Source: Alphaproteobacteria bacterium (lineage in GTDB: Bacteria; Pseudomonadota; Alphaproteobacteria; DSM-16000; Inquilinaceae). From it: 34,200 bases of DNA. Numbering within the stretch: position 1 is the first letter of the stretch; every line of letters starts with the position of its first letter. The DNA is taken from NCBI GenBank assembly GCA_028284045.1, contig JANQSN010000051.1, positions 1 through 34,200 of the forward strand, in the 5' to 3' direction. A program made the position numbers and the translations under genes. The notes below the pieces were generated by a model that was not told the origin of the DNA, did no database searches, and worked only from the letters and a program-made list of their open reading frames with translations. Below are positions 7,171 through 15,866 of the stretch, one piece after another.

Positions 7171-8586
7171 ATGAACGCCATGGCCGATACCCTGACCCGC
7201 GATCCGCCGGCAGCAGCGTCCAGGCCCATGGGCGCCGGCCGCCTCATCACCATTCCGCCGCGGCCCAAGGCGACCCCGGCCGCGGAGCAGATGCGCATGC
7301 TCTCGCGCGCGATCCTGCTGGAGGAGCGCCCGCCCCCCCGCTTCCTCGGCGCCGCGGTGCTGCTGGTCGCCGCGATCGTCATCGGCACGATCGCCTGGGC
7401 CGCGATCGCCAGCGTCGCCTCCACCGCCGCCGCACCCGGTCAGGTGGTGCCGAGCGGGTCCGTGCGGATCGTCCAGCATCTCGAAGGCGGCATCATCGAC
7501 GAGATCCTGATCGGCGAAGGCGACTTGGTGGAGGAGGGGCAGCTTCTGATGCGCCTCGACCAGACCGCAGTCCTGGCGGAGCTCGACCAGCTCCGCGCGC
7601 GCCGGGCCAGCCTGCGGCTCCGCTCGATCCGCCTGGCCGCCCTTCTCGACGGGACGATCCCGGACTTCGGCCCGCTCAGCCAGCGCTTCCCGGGCATGGC
7701 GGCCGATCAGCTCGAAGTCTTCGAGAGCGAGCGCCAAGCCGCCGAGGACGAGCGCGACGTGCTGCGCAGCCAGATCGAACAGCGCCGCGAGGAGGTCAAT
7801 CTGGAGGCCGAGCGCCGCGCCAGCCTGGAAGAGCAGTCCGCGGTGATGCAGGAGCAGGTGGCGATTCGGTCCGAGCTGTTCACCCGCGGCGTCGGATCCC
7901 GGGTCGTGCTGCTCGACACCCAGCGGGAAGCCTCGCGCATCGCCGGCGATCTCGCGTCGGCCCGCGTCGCCGTACGCCAGGCGGAGATCGGCGTCATGGA
8001 GAGCCAGCGATTGCTGGCCGAATTCGAGACCCGGCGGCGCAGCGACGCCACTTCCGAACTCGCCGAGGTCAACGCCGAGCTTAGCGAGATCCAGGAATTG
8101 ATCTACGGCCAAGAGGACCGGCTGGCGCGCCTCGGCGTCACCGCGCCGGTGCGCGGCGTCGTCAACGGGCTGGAGGTGTCGACCCCCGGGCAGGTGGCCG
8201 ACCGCGGCGCCGTACTGCTGACCCTGGTGCCGCTGGACGAGCGGGTGGTGATCGAGACACGGATCCAGCCGGGCGATATCGGCTTCATCGAGGTCGGGCA
8301 ATCGGCCGAGGTGATGGTCGACGGCTTCCCCGTCTCGCGCTACGGCAGTCTGACCGGACGGGTGGAACGGATTTCCGCCACGTCGTTCGAGGACGAGGAA
8401 GGCAACCGGCACTATGTCGGGCGGATTGCCCTGGATCAGGACCACCTCGCCTTCAACGGCGCACACCACCCGATACAGCCGGGCATGACCGCGACGGTGT
8501 CGATCACCACCGGTGACCAGACCATTCTGGACTACCTGTTGCGCCCGGTCTTCGACTCGCTGCGCCGGGCCTTCTCCGAGCGCTGA
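7171..8586 (+). CDS. HlyD-family type I secretion periplasmic adaptor
   Basis: 471 aa, ATG preceded by GAAGAG; an in-frame ATG three codons later is an alternative. A cytoplasmic N-tail of about 55 residues leads to one membrane helix (about 58-80). A lipoyl/barrel half follows (VQHLEGGII near 101-109, then GD-VEEGQLL-RLD). A long charged alpha-helical hairpin occupies the middle, and the second lipoyl half plus beta-barrel contain TAPVRGVV, PGQVAD and the typical QPGDIGFI and QPGM-A segments. HlyD proteins bridge the inner-membrane ABC exporter and a TolC-type channel. It is the last clear gene of the secretion operon. No outer-membrane channel gene is visible, so that must be encoded elsewhere. 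Confidence 0.95.
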   Translation: MNAMADTLTRDPPAAASRPMGAGRLITIPPRPKATPAAEQMRMLSRAILLEERPPPRFLGAAVLLVAAIVIGTIAWAAIASVASTAAAPGQVVPSGSVRIVQHLEGGIIDEILIGEGDLVEEGQLLMRLDQTAVLAELDQLRARRASLRLRSIRLAALLDGTIPDFGPLSQRFPGMAADQLEVFESERQAAEDERDVLRSQIEQRREEVNLEAERRASLEEQSAVMQEQVAIRSELFTRGVGSRVVLLDTQREASRIAGDLASARVAVRQAEIGVMESQRLLAEFETRRRSDATSELAEVNAELSEIQELIYGQEDRLARLGVTAPVRGVVNGLEVSTPGQVADRGAVLLTLVPLDERVVIETRIQPGDIGFIEVGQSAEVMVDGFPVSRYGSLTGRVERISATSFEDEEGNRHYVGRIALDQDHLAFNGAHHPIQPGMTATVSITTGDQTILDYLLRPVFDSLRRAFSER

Positions 8587-8589
8587 TCG

Positions 8590-8619
8590 CCGCATTCCGG
8601 GACCGTTCCGTGCGGTTTT
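8590..8619 (+). terminator. Probable intrinsic terminator of the secretion operon
   Basis: It starts four bases past the hlyD stop. CCGCA (8590-8594) pairs with TGCGG (8611-8615), and CGG (8598-8600) with CCG (8608-8610). This gives an 8-bp stem with a three-base bulge, directly followed by TTTT (8616-8619). Confidence 0.45.
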
Positions 8620-8712
8620 GCTGCAGCGCGCAACAACACGTGATAGCTTTCCTTAGTTTGATATGGTAGCATTCGGTTCTCAATGGTTGGCGCGGATACC
8701 GATTTGCAATGA

Positions 8713-8730
8713 GGACGCAGACAAGCGTCC
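8713..8730 (+). other. Hairpin in the leader of the small ORF
   Basis: GGACGC (8713-8718) and GCGTCC (8725-8730) form a perfect 6-bp stem with a 6-base loop in a comparatively A+T-rich stretch. It ends 50 bases before the preferred start of the 66-codon ORF. It could be a leader structure or a chance stem. Confidence 0.3.
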
Positions 8731-8779
8731 CGAGATTTTGAGAGTCGTCGATTTTGCGCCGGTGATGGAGACCACCAGG

Positions 8780-8980
8780 ATGGACCCCGCCGAGGTACTT
8801 CAGGAACTGTTTGAAGAGGCCATTCCCGCCGGCCCTCGGGAGCCGTCGTTGCGCCGCCGCCAGCGGGCGGGCATTGCGCGCACCCAGGCGCGTCTCGCCC
8901 TGGAACGCCTGCAGGTCCTGGGCTTCGTCATCGTCGCCAACCCGGAACACGCCGGCGATCCCGTGGAGCGGCGGTCCTAA
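8780..8980 (+). CDS. Small conserved-looking hypothetical protein, 66 aa
   Basis: I do not recognise this protein. From ATG 8780 (GGAG nine bases upstream) it gives a 66-aa helical, arginine-rich product. It has an acidic start (DPAEVLQELFEEA), a basic middle (RRRQRAGIARTQARLAL) and a short hydrophobic stretch (VLGFVIVA). In-frame ATGs at 8765 and 8663 could extend it, but have no ribosome site. It lies after the secretion operon terminator and ends 30 bp before gluQ, so it may share gluQ's transcript. There is no membrane anchor or signal peptide. Reality of the gene is moderately likely, from its codon-like G/C third positions and start context. Confidence 0.5.
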   Translation: MDPAEVLQELFEEAIPAGPREPSLRRRQRAGIARTQARLALERLQVLGFVIVANPEHAGDPVERRS

Positions 8981-9010
8981 CCCGACCGCCGTCGGTTCTC
9001 GACATCCATT

Positions 9011-9973
9011 TTGATCGTCACTCGCTTCGCGCCGAGCCCGACCGGGCTCTTGCATCTCGGCCATGTTTTCGCCGCCCAGGTCGCCGCCGGGCTCGCCCGA
9101 CGCCAGGGCGGCCGTTACCGGCTGCGCATCGAGGATATCGACCAGGGCCGCTGCCGGCCTGAGTTCGACGCCGCAATCGCAGAGGATCTCGCCTGGCTCG
9201 GCCTGATGCCGGATGACGCGCCGTGGCGGCAATCGGCGCGCCTGGACGCCTATCGCGACGCGCTGGATCGGCTGCAGGCGGCCGGTCTGGTCTATCCGTG
9301 CTTCTGCACCCGGGCGGAGATCCGGCGCGAGATCGCCGCCATCGGCGCCGCCCCGCATGGGCCGGACGGGCCGCTCTACCCGGGCACCTGCCGGTCGCTC
9401 GATCCCGGCGAGCGGCGGGAACGGCTGGCCGCGGGCGCACCCCATTGCTGGCGCCTCGACGTCGCCGCCGCCGCGGCGCGCGCCGGGCCGCTGGACTGGC
9501 ATGACCAGCGCGCCGGACGGCAACGGGCAACGCCGGAGATCCTCGGCGACGCCGTGCTGGCCCGGCGCGACAGCCCGACCAGCTATCACCTGGCCGTGGT
9601 GGTCGACGACGCCGCCCAAGGCATCACCCTGGTCACCCGTGGCGAGGACCTGTTTCCCGCAACCCATCTGCACCGGCTGTTGCAGGCGCTCCTGGACCTG
9701 CCGGTGCCGGCCTGGCATCACCATCGCCTGATCGTCGATGACGCCGGCCGGCGCCTGGCCAAGCGTGACGACGCCCGCGCCGTGCGCACGCTCCGGGCCG
9801 CCGGCCACGACCCCGCCGACGTGCTGGCGATGACCGGGTTTCAGGAAGACGGCGACGCGGCGATCGCGCCGCCGTCGGCGTCGCCCGGCATCTCCCCCGC
9901 GCCGGGCGCCCGGCCCCGCGACGGCGCCTCCCACGCCGGCAGACCACCGAGACCGCCGGCTAGGGCCGGATAG
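9011..9973 (+). CDS. gluQ: Glutamyl-Q tRNA(Asp) synthetase
   Basis: 320 aa from a TTG start. GluQ proteins activate glutamate and attach it to queuosine in the anticodon of tRNA(Asp). They resemble the catalytic core of GluRS but lack the anticodon-binding domain. Here FAPSPTG then HLGH (the HIGH-like motif, residues 15-18) opens the protein, RIEDID follows, and a zinc site PCFC plus YPGTC is present, which is characteristic of GluQ. A degenerate KMSKS, LAKRDDA, lies near residue 255. The core ends near residue 280 with VLAMTGFQED; the last 40 residues are proline/alanine/arginine-rich and lie in the overlap with the convergent Nudix gene. That tail is probably not part of the fold. The ribosome site is weak and the upstream small ORF ends 30 bp away. 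Confidence 0.93.
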   Translation: MIVTRFAPSPTGLLHLGHVFAAQVAAGLARRQGGRYRLRIEDIDQGRCRPEFDAAIAEDLAWLGLMPDDAPWRQSARLDAYRDALDRLQAAGLVYPCFCTRAEIRREIAAIGAAPHGPDGPLYPGTCRSLDPGERRERLAAGAPHCWRLDVAAAAARAGPLDWHDQRAGRQRATPEILGDAVLARRDSPTSYHLAVVVDDAAQGITLVTRGEDLFPATHLHRLLQALLDLPVPAWHHHRLIVDDAGRRLAKRDDARAVRTLRAAGHDPADVLAMTGFQEDGDAAIAPPSASPGISPAPGARPRDGASHAGRPPRPPARAG

Positions 9974-10827
9974 TCCGGGTCGTCGGGCGCCACCACCCCC
10001 TGGCGGATCAGCAGATGCACCAGCACCAGGGGCACGTTGAACTTGAAGGCATCGGGCCGCGCCAGCGCCGGCAGCACGTCGGCCAGCCGCCAGCGATCGA
10101 ACCGGGCCACCTCGCCGTCGCGGTTGACCGGCGTTACGCCCGCGTCGAGCCAAAGGTCATAGACGAACAGCACATCGTCGCGCAGCCCGGCGGCCACATC
10201 CAGACGATAGCGGATCACCCCGACCGGCCGCGCCGACGCCATGACGGCGGCATCGAGGCCGGCCTCCTCCTCGCCCTCCTTAGCGAGGTTGGTCGCCAGA
10301 TCCAGGCCCACCGGCAGGCCGCCCGCCACCATATTGTCCAGCCGGCCCGGCGCCACAGCCCGGTCCAGTGCCCGCACGCCGATCCACACGGCCACGCCGG
10401 CCGGGTCGTCCACCAGCCCGTTGACATGCTGCCCATAGGCCCGGATGCCCAAGACCGGCACATGCGCACGGTCGACCCGGAAGGCGATCGGCGCCCCCCA
10501 GCCGGCGGTCGCCGCATAGTCCTCGCCGCGCCGCGGCGGCAGGTCGCCGGCGGCGCTCAAGCCATCGACCACGCCGGCAATAGCGGCAGTGCGCTCCGCG
10601 GCCCCGGCCCGGTCGAGCGCCGGCGCCAGGCTGAGCGCCGAGGCGTCGCCGTTCGCCGTCACGAAGATCGATCCCGCATCGACCAGCCGCCGGGCATGAT
10701 CACGACGCACCAGGCCGACCGTCGCCCCATCCACCACCAGCGGCAGGTAGCGCGCCGGGTCGTGCCGGTTGCAGGCGATTAGATGGTCGATCGGGCGCAG
10801 CCGGTCGGCCGTCGGCGGCATCGTCAT
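9841..10827 (-). CDS. DUF4743-type Nudix hydrolase
   Basis: 328 aa. The N-terminal part (LRPIDHLIACN, then VDGATVGLVRRDHA) matches the DUF4743 domain found before Nudix domains in thiamine-pyrophosphokinase-related hydrolases. The Nudix box is AGGLPVGLDLATNLAKEG then EEEAGL, close to GX5EX7REUXEEXGU but with D for the first E. Its substrate is probably a nucleotide or cofactor diphosphate; the exact one cannot be read. The family core ends near PLVLVHLLIRQG; the last 45 or so residues are glycine/alanine-rich and are encoded in the 133-bp overlap with gluQ on the other strand. It follows trxB on the same strand, 62 bp away across a G-quadruplex-like motif. ATGs at 10827 and 10821 are both possible starts; the ribosome site is poor. 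Confidence 0.88.
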   Translation of the reverse strand: MTMPPTADRLRPIDHLIACNRHDPARYLPLVVDGATVGLVRRDHARRLVDAGSIFVTANGDASALSLAPALDRAGAAERTAAIAGVVDGLSAAGDLPPRRGEDYAATAGWGAPIAFRVDRAHVPVLGIRAYGQHVNGLVDDPAGVAVWIGVRALDRAVAPGRLDNMVAGGLPVGLDLATNLAKEGEEEAGLDAAVMASARPVGVIRYRLDVAAGLRDDVLFVYDLWLDAGVTPVNRDGEVARFDRWRLADVLPALARPDAFKFNVPLVLVHLLIRQGVVAPDDPDYPALAGGLGGLPAWEAPSRGRAPGAGEMPGDADGGAIAASPSS

Positions 10828-10851
10828 GGGCGGTCGCGGAAGGTCGGTGAT

Positions 10852-10889
10852 GGGGGGAAGGATCGGGGGACGGATCGGGGTTTGGGGGG
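10852..10889 (+). other. Potential G-quadruplex motif between trxB and the Nudix gene
   Basis: The plus strand has four G runs: six at 10852-10857, five at 10865-10869, four at 10877-10880 and six at 10884-10889. The loops are 7, 7 and 3 bases. This meets a stringent four-tetrad quadruplex pattern. It lies exactly in the spacer, ending at the base before the trxB stop triplet. Both flanking genes run leftward, so the G strand is the template strand and their mRNA is C-rich here. Confidence 0.6.
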
Positions 10890-11867
10890 TCAGCCGGCGG
10901 CGGCCGCGGCGACCGTCGGCGGTGCGGCCGCCTCCAGGGCGGCCAGGTACTTCTCCGCCTCCAGCGCCGCCATACAGCCCATGCCGGCGGCGGTGACGGC
11001 CTGACGGAAGACCTTGTCCTTGACGTCCCCGGCGGCGAAGACGCCCGGGACGCTCGTGCGCGTGCTGTCGGGATCGGTGCGGATATAGCCCTCGTCGTCC
11101 ATCGACACCTGGCCGCGGAAGAGGGCGGTGGCCGGGTCATGGCCGATGGCGACGAACACGCCGTCGACATCGACGACGCGATGCCCGCCGGTCTGGGTAT
11201 CGGTCAGGCGGACGCCGGTCACGCCCGACTCGTCGCCAAGGATCTCGTCGACCACGCTGTTCCAGGCGGGGCGGATGCGCGGATGGGCGAACAGCCGGTC
11301 CTGGAGGATCTTCTCCGCCCTCAACGTGTCGCGCCGGTGGATCAGCGTCACCGACTCCGCCAGATTGGCGAGATAGAGCGCTTCCTCCACCGCCGTGTTG
11401 CCGCCGCCGACCACCGCCACCCGGCGCCCGCGGAAGAAGAAGCCGTCACAGGTGGCACAGGCCGACACGCCGCGGCCGTTGAACTGGCTCTCGCTGTCCA
11501 GCCCCAGCCAGCGCGCCTGGGCGCCGGTGGCGATGATCACCGCATCGGCGGTGAATACGGTACCGCTGTCGGCCCGGGCGACCAGCGGCCGGGCGGCGAA
11601 ATCGACCTCCGTGATCACATCGAAGATCAGCTCCGTGCCGACCTTGGCGGCCTGGGCGGCCATTTGCTCCATCAGCCAAGGCCCCTGGATGACGTCGGCG
11701 AAGCCCGGATAGTTCTCCACATCCGTGGTGATGGTGAGCTGACCGCCCGGCTGGAGCCCTTGCACCATCACCGGCTGCAGATTGGCCCGCGCGGCATAGA
11801 TGGCGGCGGTGTAGCCGGCCGGCCCCGCGCCGATGATCAGCACCTTCACATGCCGCTTGTCGGCCAT
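10890..11867 (-). CDS. trxB: Thioredoxin reductase
   Basis: 325 aa from ATG 11867 with GAGGGAAC upstream; longer readings have no family resemblance. The FAD site GAGPAGYTA is near residues 12-20, the redox-active CATC at 137-140, and the NADPH site [10 protein letters not shown] follows. [10 protein letters not shown] and the late [11 protein letters not shown] motif are both present. The C-terminus adds an alanine-rich tail. It transfers electrons from NADPH to thioredoxin in the cytoplasm. It lies 22 bp downstream of the 638-aa gene on the same strand and is probably cotranscribed with it and with the Nudix gene. Confidence 0.97.
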   Translation of the reverse strand: MADKRHVKVLIIGAGPAGYTAAIYAARANLQPVMVQGLQPGGQLTITTDVENYPGFADVIQGPWLMEQMAAQAAKVGTELIFDVITEVDFAARPLVARADSGTVFTADAVIIATGAQARWLGLDSESQFNGRGVSACATCDGFFFRGRRVAVVGGGNTAVEEALYLANLAESVTLIHRRDTLRAEKILQDRLFAHPRIRPAWNSVVDEILGDESGVTGVRLTDTQTGGHRVVDVDGVFVAIGHDPATALFRGQVSMDDEGYIRTDPDSTRTSVPGVFAAGDVKDKVFRQAVTAAGMGCMAALEAEKYLAALEAAAPPTVAAAAAG

Positions 11868-11889
11868 GGCCGTTCCCTCGCGCGCTACC

Positions 11890-13806
11890 CTAGAATCCGA
11901 ACATATGGTCCAGGCTGAAGGCGCCGCCGTCGTCGCTGACCAGCCCGTGATAGCCGAACAGCCGGCACCCACCGTCGCGGATCAGCACATAGGCATTGTC
12001 CCCCGCCGCCGCCACATCCGCCGCCTCGAACGTCTCGCGGATCCGGAAATGGTAGGACCCGCCCATCGGGATCGCCACCTGGCGGCGGGCGACGACCGCG
12101 CCGTCGCTGCCGGTGAGCTGCAGCTCGGTCTCGCTGGTCTCGCGCCAGGGCTGGGAGGCGGCATAGATCAGCGTGCAGAAGGCATCGGTGCCGGCATGCC
12201 CGGCGCGCAGGAACAGCCGCGTCGACAGCCCGGGCGGCCGGCCGGCATAGCTCTGCGGCTCCGACTTGTAGACGACGGGCATGTTGAACATGTGCGAGCC
12301 GAAGCTGGTCTCCGCCAGATGCCCGCTCTCCCGGTCGCGGTAGCGGAAGATGGCGTGCAACCAGCCATCCGCCTCGGGGCCCGCCGCGAAGTCGTAAACC
12401 AGTTCCACATGCCCGCCCGCCGGCAGGGCGTCCGGCCCCACCAGGTCATCCAGCGACAGCGCCACCGCATGGTCGCGCGGCAGCCGGCCGAAGCGATGGC
12501 GCGCCACTTCCGTCCCGTCCGGTCCGTAGACCAGCGCGGTGATCGGCAGATGCGCAAGCTCGCGCGCCATCGGCGTCGGCAGCACCTCGGTCTCGAACCG
12601 CGCCGGCGGCAGGACCGGCCCCGGCAGGATAAAGCCCTTGCCCAGCAGGTTCGCCAGCTCCGCCAGCTTCGGGTCGGGCGGCAGGCCGGTCCGCTCGACA
12701 TTCACATGCGCGATCCGCCGGCGCCCGGCCGCCGTGTCGATCTCGTAGCGCGGGCGCACCACATGCTTGCCGGCAGTGACCTCGATCTGCTCCGGCCAAG
12801 CCAGGTCCGGCAGCAGCCGCGCCACGTCCAGGCGATGGGTCGCGAACCCCGGCACCGCTTCGGGCAACGCGACGTCGTCGTCGCGTCCCATCCGGTTCAG
12901 CCGCAGGCTCCCGGCCGGGATCGGCGCCGGGTGGCTGTTCTGCACCCACAAGACCACGGTCTCGCCGTCGGCCGGCGCCGGCAGCCCGGCGAAGTAGTCC
13001 GACGGCCAGGCATTGGCGTCATGGGTGCACGACAGGACCGCGTCGCCGCCGGGACCGCTGGCGAAGGTGTCGACCGCGTATTTCACGATGTCGTGGCCCG
13101 CCGCGCCGACCACATGCACGAAGAGCTGACCGGTGAAATCCCCGACGCCGAGGCGCGCGCGCACCTCGCGGCTGTCGATCACGAAGCCGGTGTTGGGACC
13201 GCCCAGCGGCTGATCGAAATCGCCGAGCACGCGGCCGTCGCCGTCGAACAGCCGCGCCCAGATCCTCACATCGCGCGCCCCGTAGCCGCCCCAGTAATTG
13301 GCGCTGACCAGCCGGGTGTGGTGGCCGTCCTGGTCGCGGAAGAAGGCGAAGTTGGTCGCGAAGTTGATCGGCGCCAGATAGTTGCGCGGGTTGGTCAGCA
13401 GCCGGTCGGGAATGCGCATGGCATCGAGCGTCACCACTCGTCGCTCAGCGCCGATCAGCGCGCGCATCTGGTCGATCAGCCGGCCGGCATCGAAGGCGGC
13501 GACGAACAGCGTGCCGGCGCCGCTCTCGCCCAGCGCGGAGACCGGGCGCGCCGCCTGGCCCAGCACGGTGCGGCCGACCTGCAGCACGTCCTGGACATAG
13601 ACGCCGTCGACCGCGATGCCGCTCAGATCATACAGCGCCGCCAGCGTGGAAAGCTGATCCCACGGATCGAACACGGCGACCGGTCCGGCAGCCGCCAGCT
13701 CGGCGATCAGCGCCTGGGCGGCGTCCACCGCGGCGGGATGGCCGATCGCCTTGAACAGGCAGGTCGGGCCGGTCTTGGACGAAAAGGTCTCGATGTCGAG
13801 CGCCAT
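11890..13806 (-). CDS. Unrecognised 638-aa protein
   Basis: I do not recognise the family. The ATG at 13806 has AAAGAGA upstream. There is no signal peptide and no membrane helix. Residues 1 to about 110 look like an alpha/beta domain ([26 protein letters not shown]). The rest is rich in beta-type, aromatic segments: [63 protein letters not shown]. These suggest several beta-sandwich domains. A pair of SCTHDAN and NSHP motifs carry potential metal ligands. It stands 40 bp downstream of the 2OG-Fe(II) oxygenase gene and two genes from the ELM1-family gene, all on one strand, with trxB after it. That context hints at a surface or saccharide function, but this is only a guess. Confidence 0.88.
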   Translation of the reverse strand: MALDIETFSSKTGPTCLFKAIGHPAAVDAAQALIAELAAAGPVAVFDPWDQLSTLAALYDLSGIAVDGVYVQDVLQVGRTVLGQAARPVSALGESGAGTLFVAAFDAGRLIDQMRALIGAERRVVTLDAMRIPDRLLTNPRNYLAPINFATNFAFFRDQDGHHTRLVSANYWGGYGARDVRIWARLFDGDGRVLGDFDQPLGGPNTGFVIDSREVRARLGVGDFTGQLFVHVVGAAGHDIVKYAVDTFASGPGGDAVLSCTHDANAWPSDYFAGLPAPADGETVVLWVQNSHPAPIPAGSLRLNRMGRDDDVALPEAVPGFATHRLDVARLLPDLAWPEQIEVTAGKHVVRPRYEIDTAAGRRRIAHVNVERTGLPPDPKLAELANLLGKGFILPGPVLPPARFETEVLPTPMARELAHLPITALVYGPDGTEVARHRFGRLPRDHAVALSLDDLVGPDALPAGGHVELVYDFAAGPEADGWLHAIFRYRDRESGHLAETSFGSHMFNMPVVYKSEPQSYAGRPPGLSTRLFLRAGHAGTDAFCTLIYAASQPWRETSETELQLTGSDGAVVARRQVAIPMGGSYHFRIRETFEAADVAAAGDNAYVLIRDGGCRLFGYHGLVSDDGGAFSLDHMFGF

Positions 13807-13846
13807 GGATCTCTTTGGCCTCGTGTCTTGCGTCTAGGGCAGATGG

Positions 13847-14521
13847 CTAGCCCCGCCCGAACAGGCGCTTCATCCGCGCGGAGAAGGCATGGCGGGCCTG
13901 CTCGCGCCGGACCACGTCGGCGCCGGTCACCCAGTTGATCTGGATCGACCGCCGCGGGCCGACATGCTGGGCATGGCCGTGCCAGGCGGTCGGGCCGTTG
14001 CGGAAGGCGAGCAGCGTGCCCTCTTCCGGCGGCACCTCCGCCGCCATGTCGTCGAGATCGTCCGCCGAGCGCAGCAGGCGCAGCCGGCCGCCCTCGGCCT
14101 CCCACTGACCGTTCATGTAGATCAGCACGGTAATCAGCTTGGTGGTGCTGTCGGTGTGGATGCGCCCGTCCTTGGCCTGCGCCTGGCCGCGCACGGTCAC
14201 CATCACCGGCCGGTCGGTCAGGTCCATGTCGAACTTCTCCGCGAACGCCGCGGTCATGTCCGGGGCATGGACCGCCGCCAGGAGCTGCGCGAAGGCCGGG
14301 CCGTAGTCGAGGCTGCGGGCCGGGAAGCTGCCGGGCCGATCGATCGCCGGGAAGTCGCGGTTCACCGCGGCCAAAGCCTCAGGCCGGATGAACTGCGGCA
14401 CGATCAGATGATCGAACGGGTCGGCGACCAGCGGGGTCGCGCGGAACCGCGCCAGATCGAAAGGCGGTCCGGGGTCGGTGTGCGGCGGCGGCGCCTCCGC
14501 GGTGGCATCGGGCGATAGCAC
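13847..14521 (-). CDS. 2OG-Fe(II) oxygenase family protein
   Basis: 224 aa from GTG 14521. The start is uncertain: AAGGGA lies 11 bases upstream of this GTG and only two from a TTG at 14530, and no ATG is near. The double-stranded beta-helix core is visible. The iron ligands H122 and D124 are in GRIHTDS, the distal His (H181, in WHGHAQH) follows, and an arginine for 2-oxoglutarate lies 9-10 residues later (R190/R191, GPRRSIQINW). The opening PFDHLIVPQF is usual for this family of prolyl-hydroxylase-like enzymes. The hydroxylated substrate cannot be inferred. It is followed by the 638-aa unknown gene and preceded by the ELM1-family gene, so all three may act on one surface molecule (inference). 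Confidence 0.85.
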   Translation of the reverse strand: MLSPDATAEAPPPHTDPGPPFDLARFRATPLVADPFDHLIVPQFIRPEALAAVNRDFPAIDRPGSFPARSLDYGPAFAQLLAAVHAPDMTAAFAEKFDMDLTDRPVMVTVRGQAQAKDGRIHTDSTTKLITVLIYMNGQWEAEGGRLRLLRSADDLDDMAAEVPPEEGTLLAFRNGPTAWHGHAQHVGPRRSIQINWVTGADVVRREQARHAFSARMKRLFGRG

Positions 14522-14624
14522 GGGCGGCAATGTCCCTTGGGCAGTTTCGCAATCGTCCCCGGTTTGCCATGGCGGGCCGCGATCCGGCAAGCCCGGGCCG
14601 GCGGCGGGACCTCGCCAACCCGGA

Positions 14625-15659
14625 TCAGCCGGCGGCGGACCGGCGGTCGCGGACCAAGGCCCGCACCGCATCCGCCACGCGGCTGGTGTCTTCCAGCGGC
14701 GGGTAGCGCCACCGCTCCAGCCGGCCGGCGAAGGGCCGGGTGACGCCGTCGGCGCTCAACCGGTCATGGAACCGGCGGAACTTCGCCGATCCGCCCTCCA
14801 GATGGAAGACATGGACCGGCTTGGCGGTCGCCGCCGCCTCGGAGACCATGTTGACGCTGTCGCCGGTGACCACCACGGCGTCGGCCAGCCCGAGAAAGGC
14901 GGTGTAGGGGTTGTCGCCCGTGCCGTCCCAGAACTGGCAGGGCAGTCCGGCCAGGCCGTCGCGCAGCCGGCGGACGATCTCCGGGTCGGTGCGGCGGCTG
15001 GCGGTGACCATCAGCCCGGCGCCTTCCTCAGCCGTCACCGCCTTCAGGCCGGCCAACAGCCGGTCGGCGTCGGCGGGGGTGAAGCGGAAGACGCGGTTGT
15101 TGCCGCCCAGCACCACCGCCACGCGCGGCCGCGGCAGCGCCTTCAGCACCGGGTCGGCCAACGCAGCGGCGCTGGCCAGACGCGCCGGCGTCACGCGGTG
15201 GAGCGCGCCCACCGTACGAACCACGTTGCGGCCGGTGACGCCGTCATGCTCCGGCACCACCACGAGATCGAAGGCGTGGAGCCCAATGCCGGGTGTCTGG
15301 ATCTGCACCAACACGGTCCGACCCCGGGCCGCCCGGCGGGCCAGCAGCCCGGGCGCGACGCTGCGCCGCCCCGAGGCGATGATCAGGTCTGGCCAGGGCG
15401 GCGCCACGTCGTCGCCGGCCGGATCGATGGCGTGCCGGTCGAGAATCCGGACATGCGGGGTCACCCAGCGCCAGGGACGGCGCAGCGTCACGCGCTTGAC
15501 CACGGGCGCCAACCCCAGCGCCTCCGCCAAGCCCAGGCACTGGACCTCCATGCCGATGGTGCCGTCGGTGAGCACCCAGGCGCTGTGAAGCCCCGGCGCT
15601 GCGGCCGGCGAATCACTCAGCGCCGTCGCCTCGCCGATCCCGTGCTGTTGAACCGTCAC
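14625..15659 (-). CDS. ELM1-family (mitochondrial-fission ELM1-like, GT-B-like) protein
   Basis: 344 aa from GTG 15659, with GGGACA seven bases upstream; a TTG one codon earlier is less well placed. Features of the bacterial ELM1/DUF1022 family: WVLTDGTIGMEVQCLGLAEAL at the start, then ASGRRSVAPGLLARR, QIQTPGIG and the FDLVVVPEHD / GRNVVRTVGALHRV segments. VLGGNNRVFRF and VVTGDSVNMVSEAAATAKPVHVF follow. The last is reminiscent of the nucleotide-sugar site of GT-B glycosyltransferases. Bacterial members have no settled function. No membrane helix is seen. It is the first gene of the leftward run ending with trxB, divergent from the Lrp gene. Confidence 0.92.
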   Translation of the reverse strand: MTVQQHGIGEATALSDSPAAAPGLHSAWVLTDGTIGMEVQCLGLAEALGLAPVVKRVTLRRPWRWVTPHVRILDRHAIDPAGDDVAPPWPDLIIASGRRSVAPGLLARRAARGRTVLVQIQTPGIGLHAFDLVVVPEHDGVTGRNVVRTVGALHRVTPARLASAAALADPVLKALPRPRVAVVLGGNNRVFRFTPADADRLLAGLKAVTAEEGAGLMVTASRRTDPEIVRRLRDGLAGLPCQFWDGTGDNPYTAFLGLADAVVVTGDSVNMVSEAAATAKPVHVFHLEGGSAKFRRFHDRLSADGVTRPFAGRLERWRYPPLEDTSRVADAVRALVRDRRSAAG

Positions 15660-15794
15660 CAAACGCTGTCCCAGGCTGGCTTTCGAAGGCGGCGCCCCAG
15701 CCCGCGGCGCCCGCGCCCGGTTCTTAGCGCCGGGCCGGACGCCGGTAAAGCGTGCGGGCTCCCGCCCCGTCGCCGGGCCTCGCGCGGTTACGGC

Positions 15795-15823
15795 TTGCTC
15801 CCCGGCGGCGCCGGTACTAGCGT
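15795..15823 (+). promoter_or_regulatory. Candidate promoter of the Lrp gene
   Basis: TTGCTC (15795-15800) and TAGCGT (15818-15823) are spaced 17 bp, with transcription expected near 15830 and translation at 15867. The -35 keeps TTG only. The position in the divergent ELM1-Lrp gap supports it; an Lrp-type autoregulatory site may overlap. Confidence 0.35.
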
Positions 15824-15866
15824 CTGCGGATCACTCCCGATCATTGCCACCATCCGCATCGCCCCC

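Noticed and set aside
4801..8595. 1264-codon open frame on the reverse strand across the exporter genes
   Set aside because: It is the shadow of the three plus-strand genes in GC-rich DNA. Its translation is rich in H, Q, D, R and G with no family resemblance, and it spans genes with clear homology.
11833..13938. 701-codon plus-strand open frame across the 638-aa gene
   Set aside because: Plus-strand composition is RHQ/G-rich without a family pattern, while the reverse strand has a ribosome site, a well-formed protein and operon context.
14478..15866. Upstream extension of the Lrp frame by 463 codons
   Set aside because: The upstream part is antisense to the ELM1-like and oxygenase genes; the Lrp family starts at 15867 with LDRIDRKIL and a candidate promoter just before.
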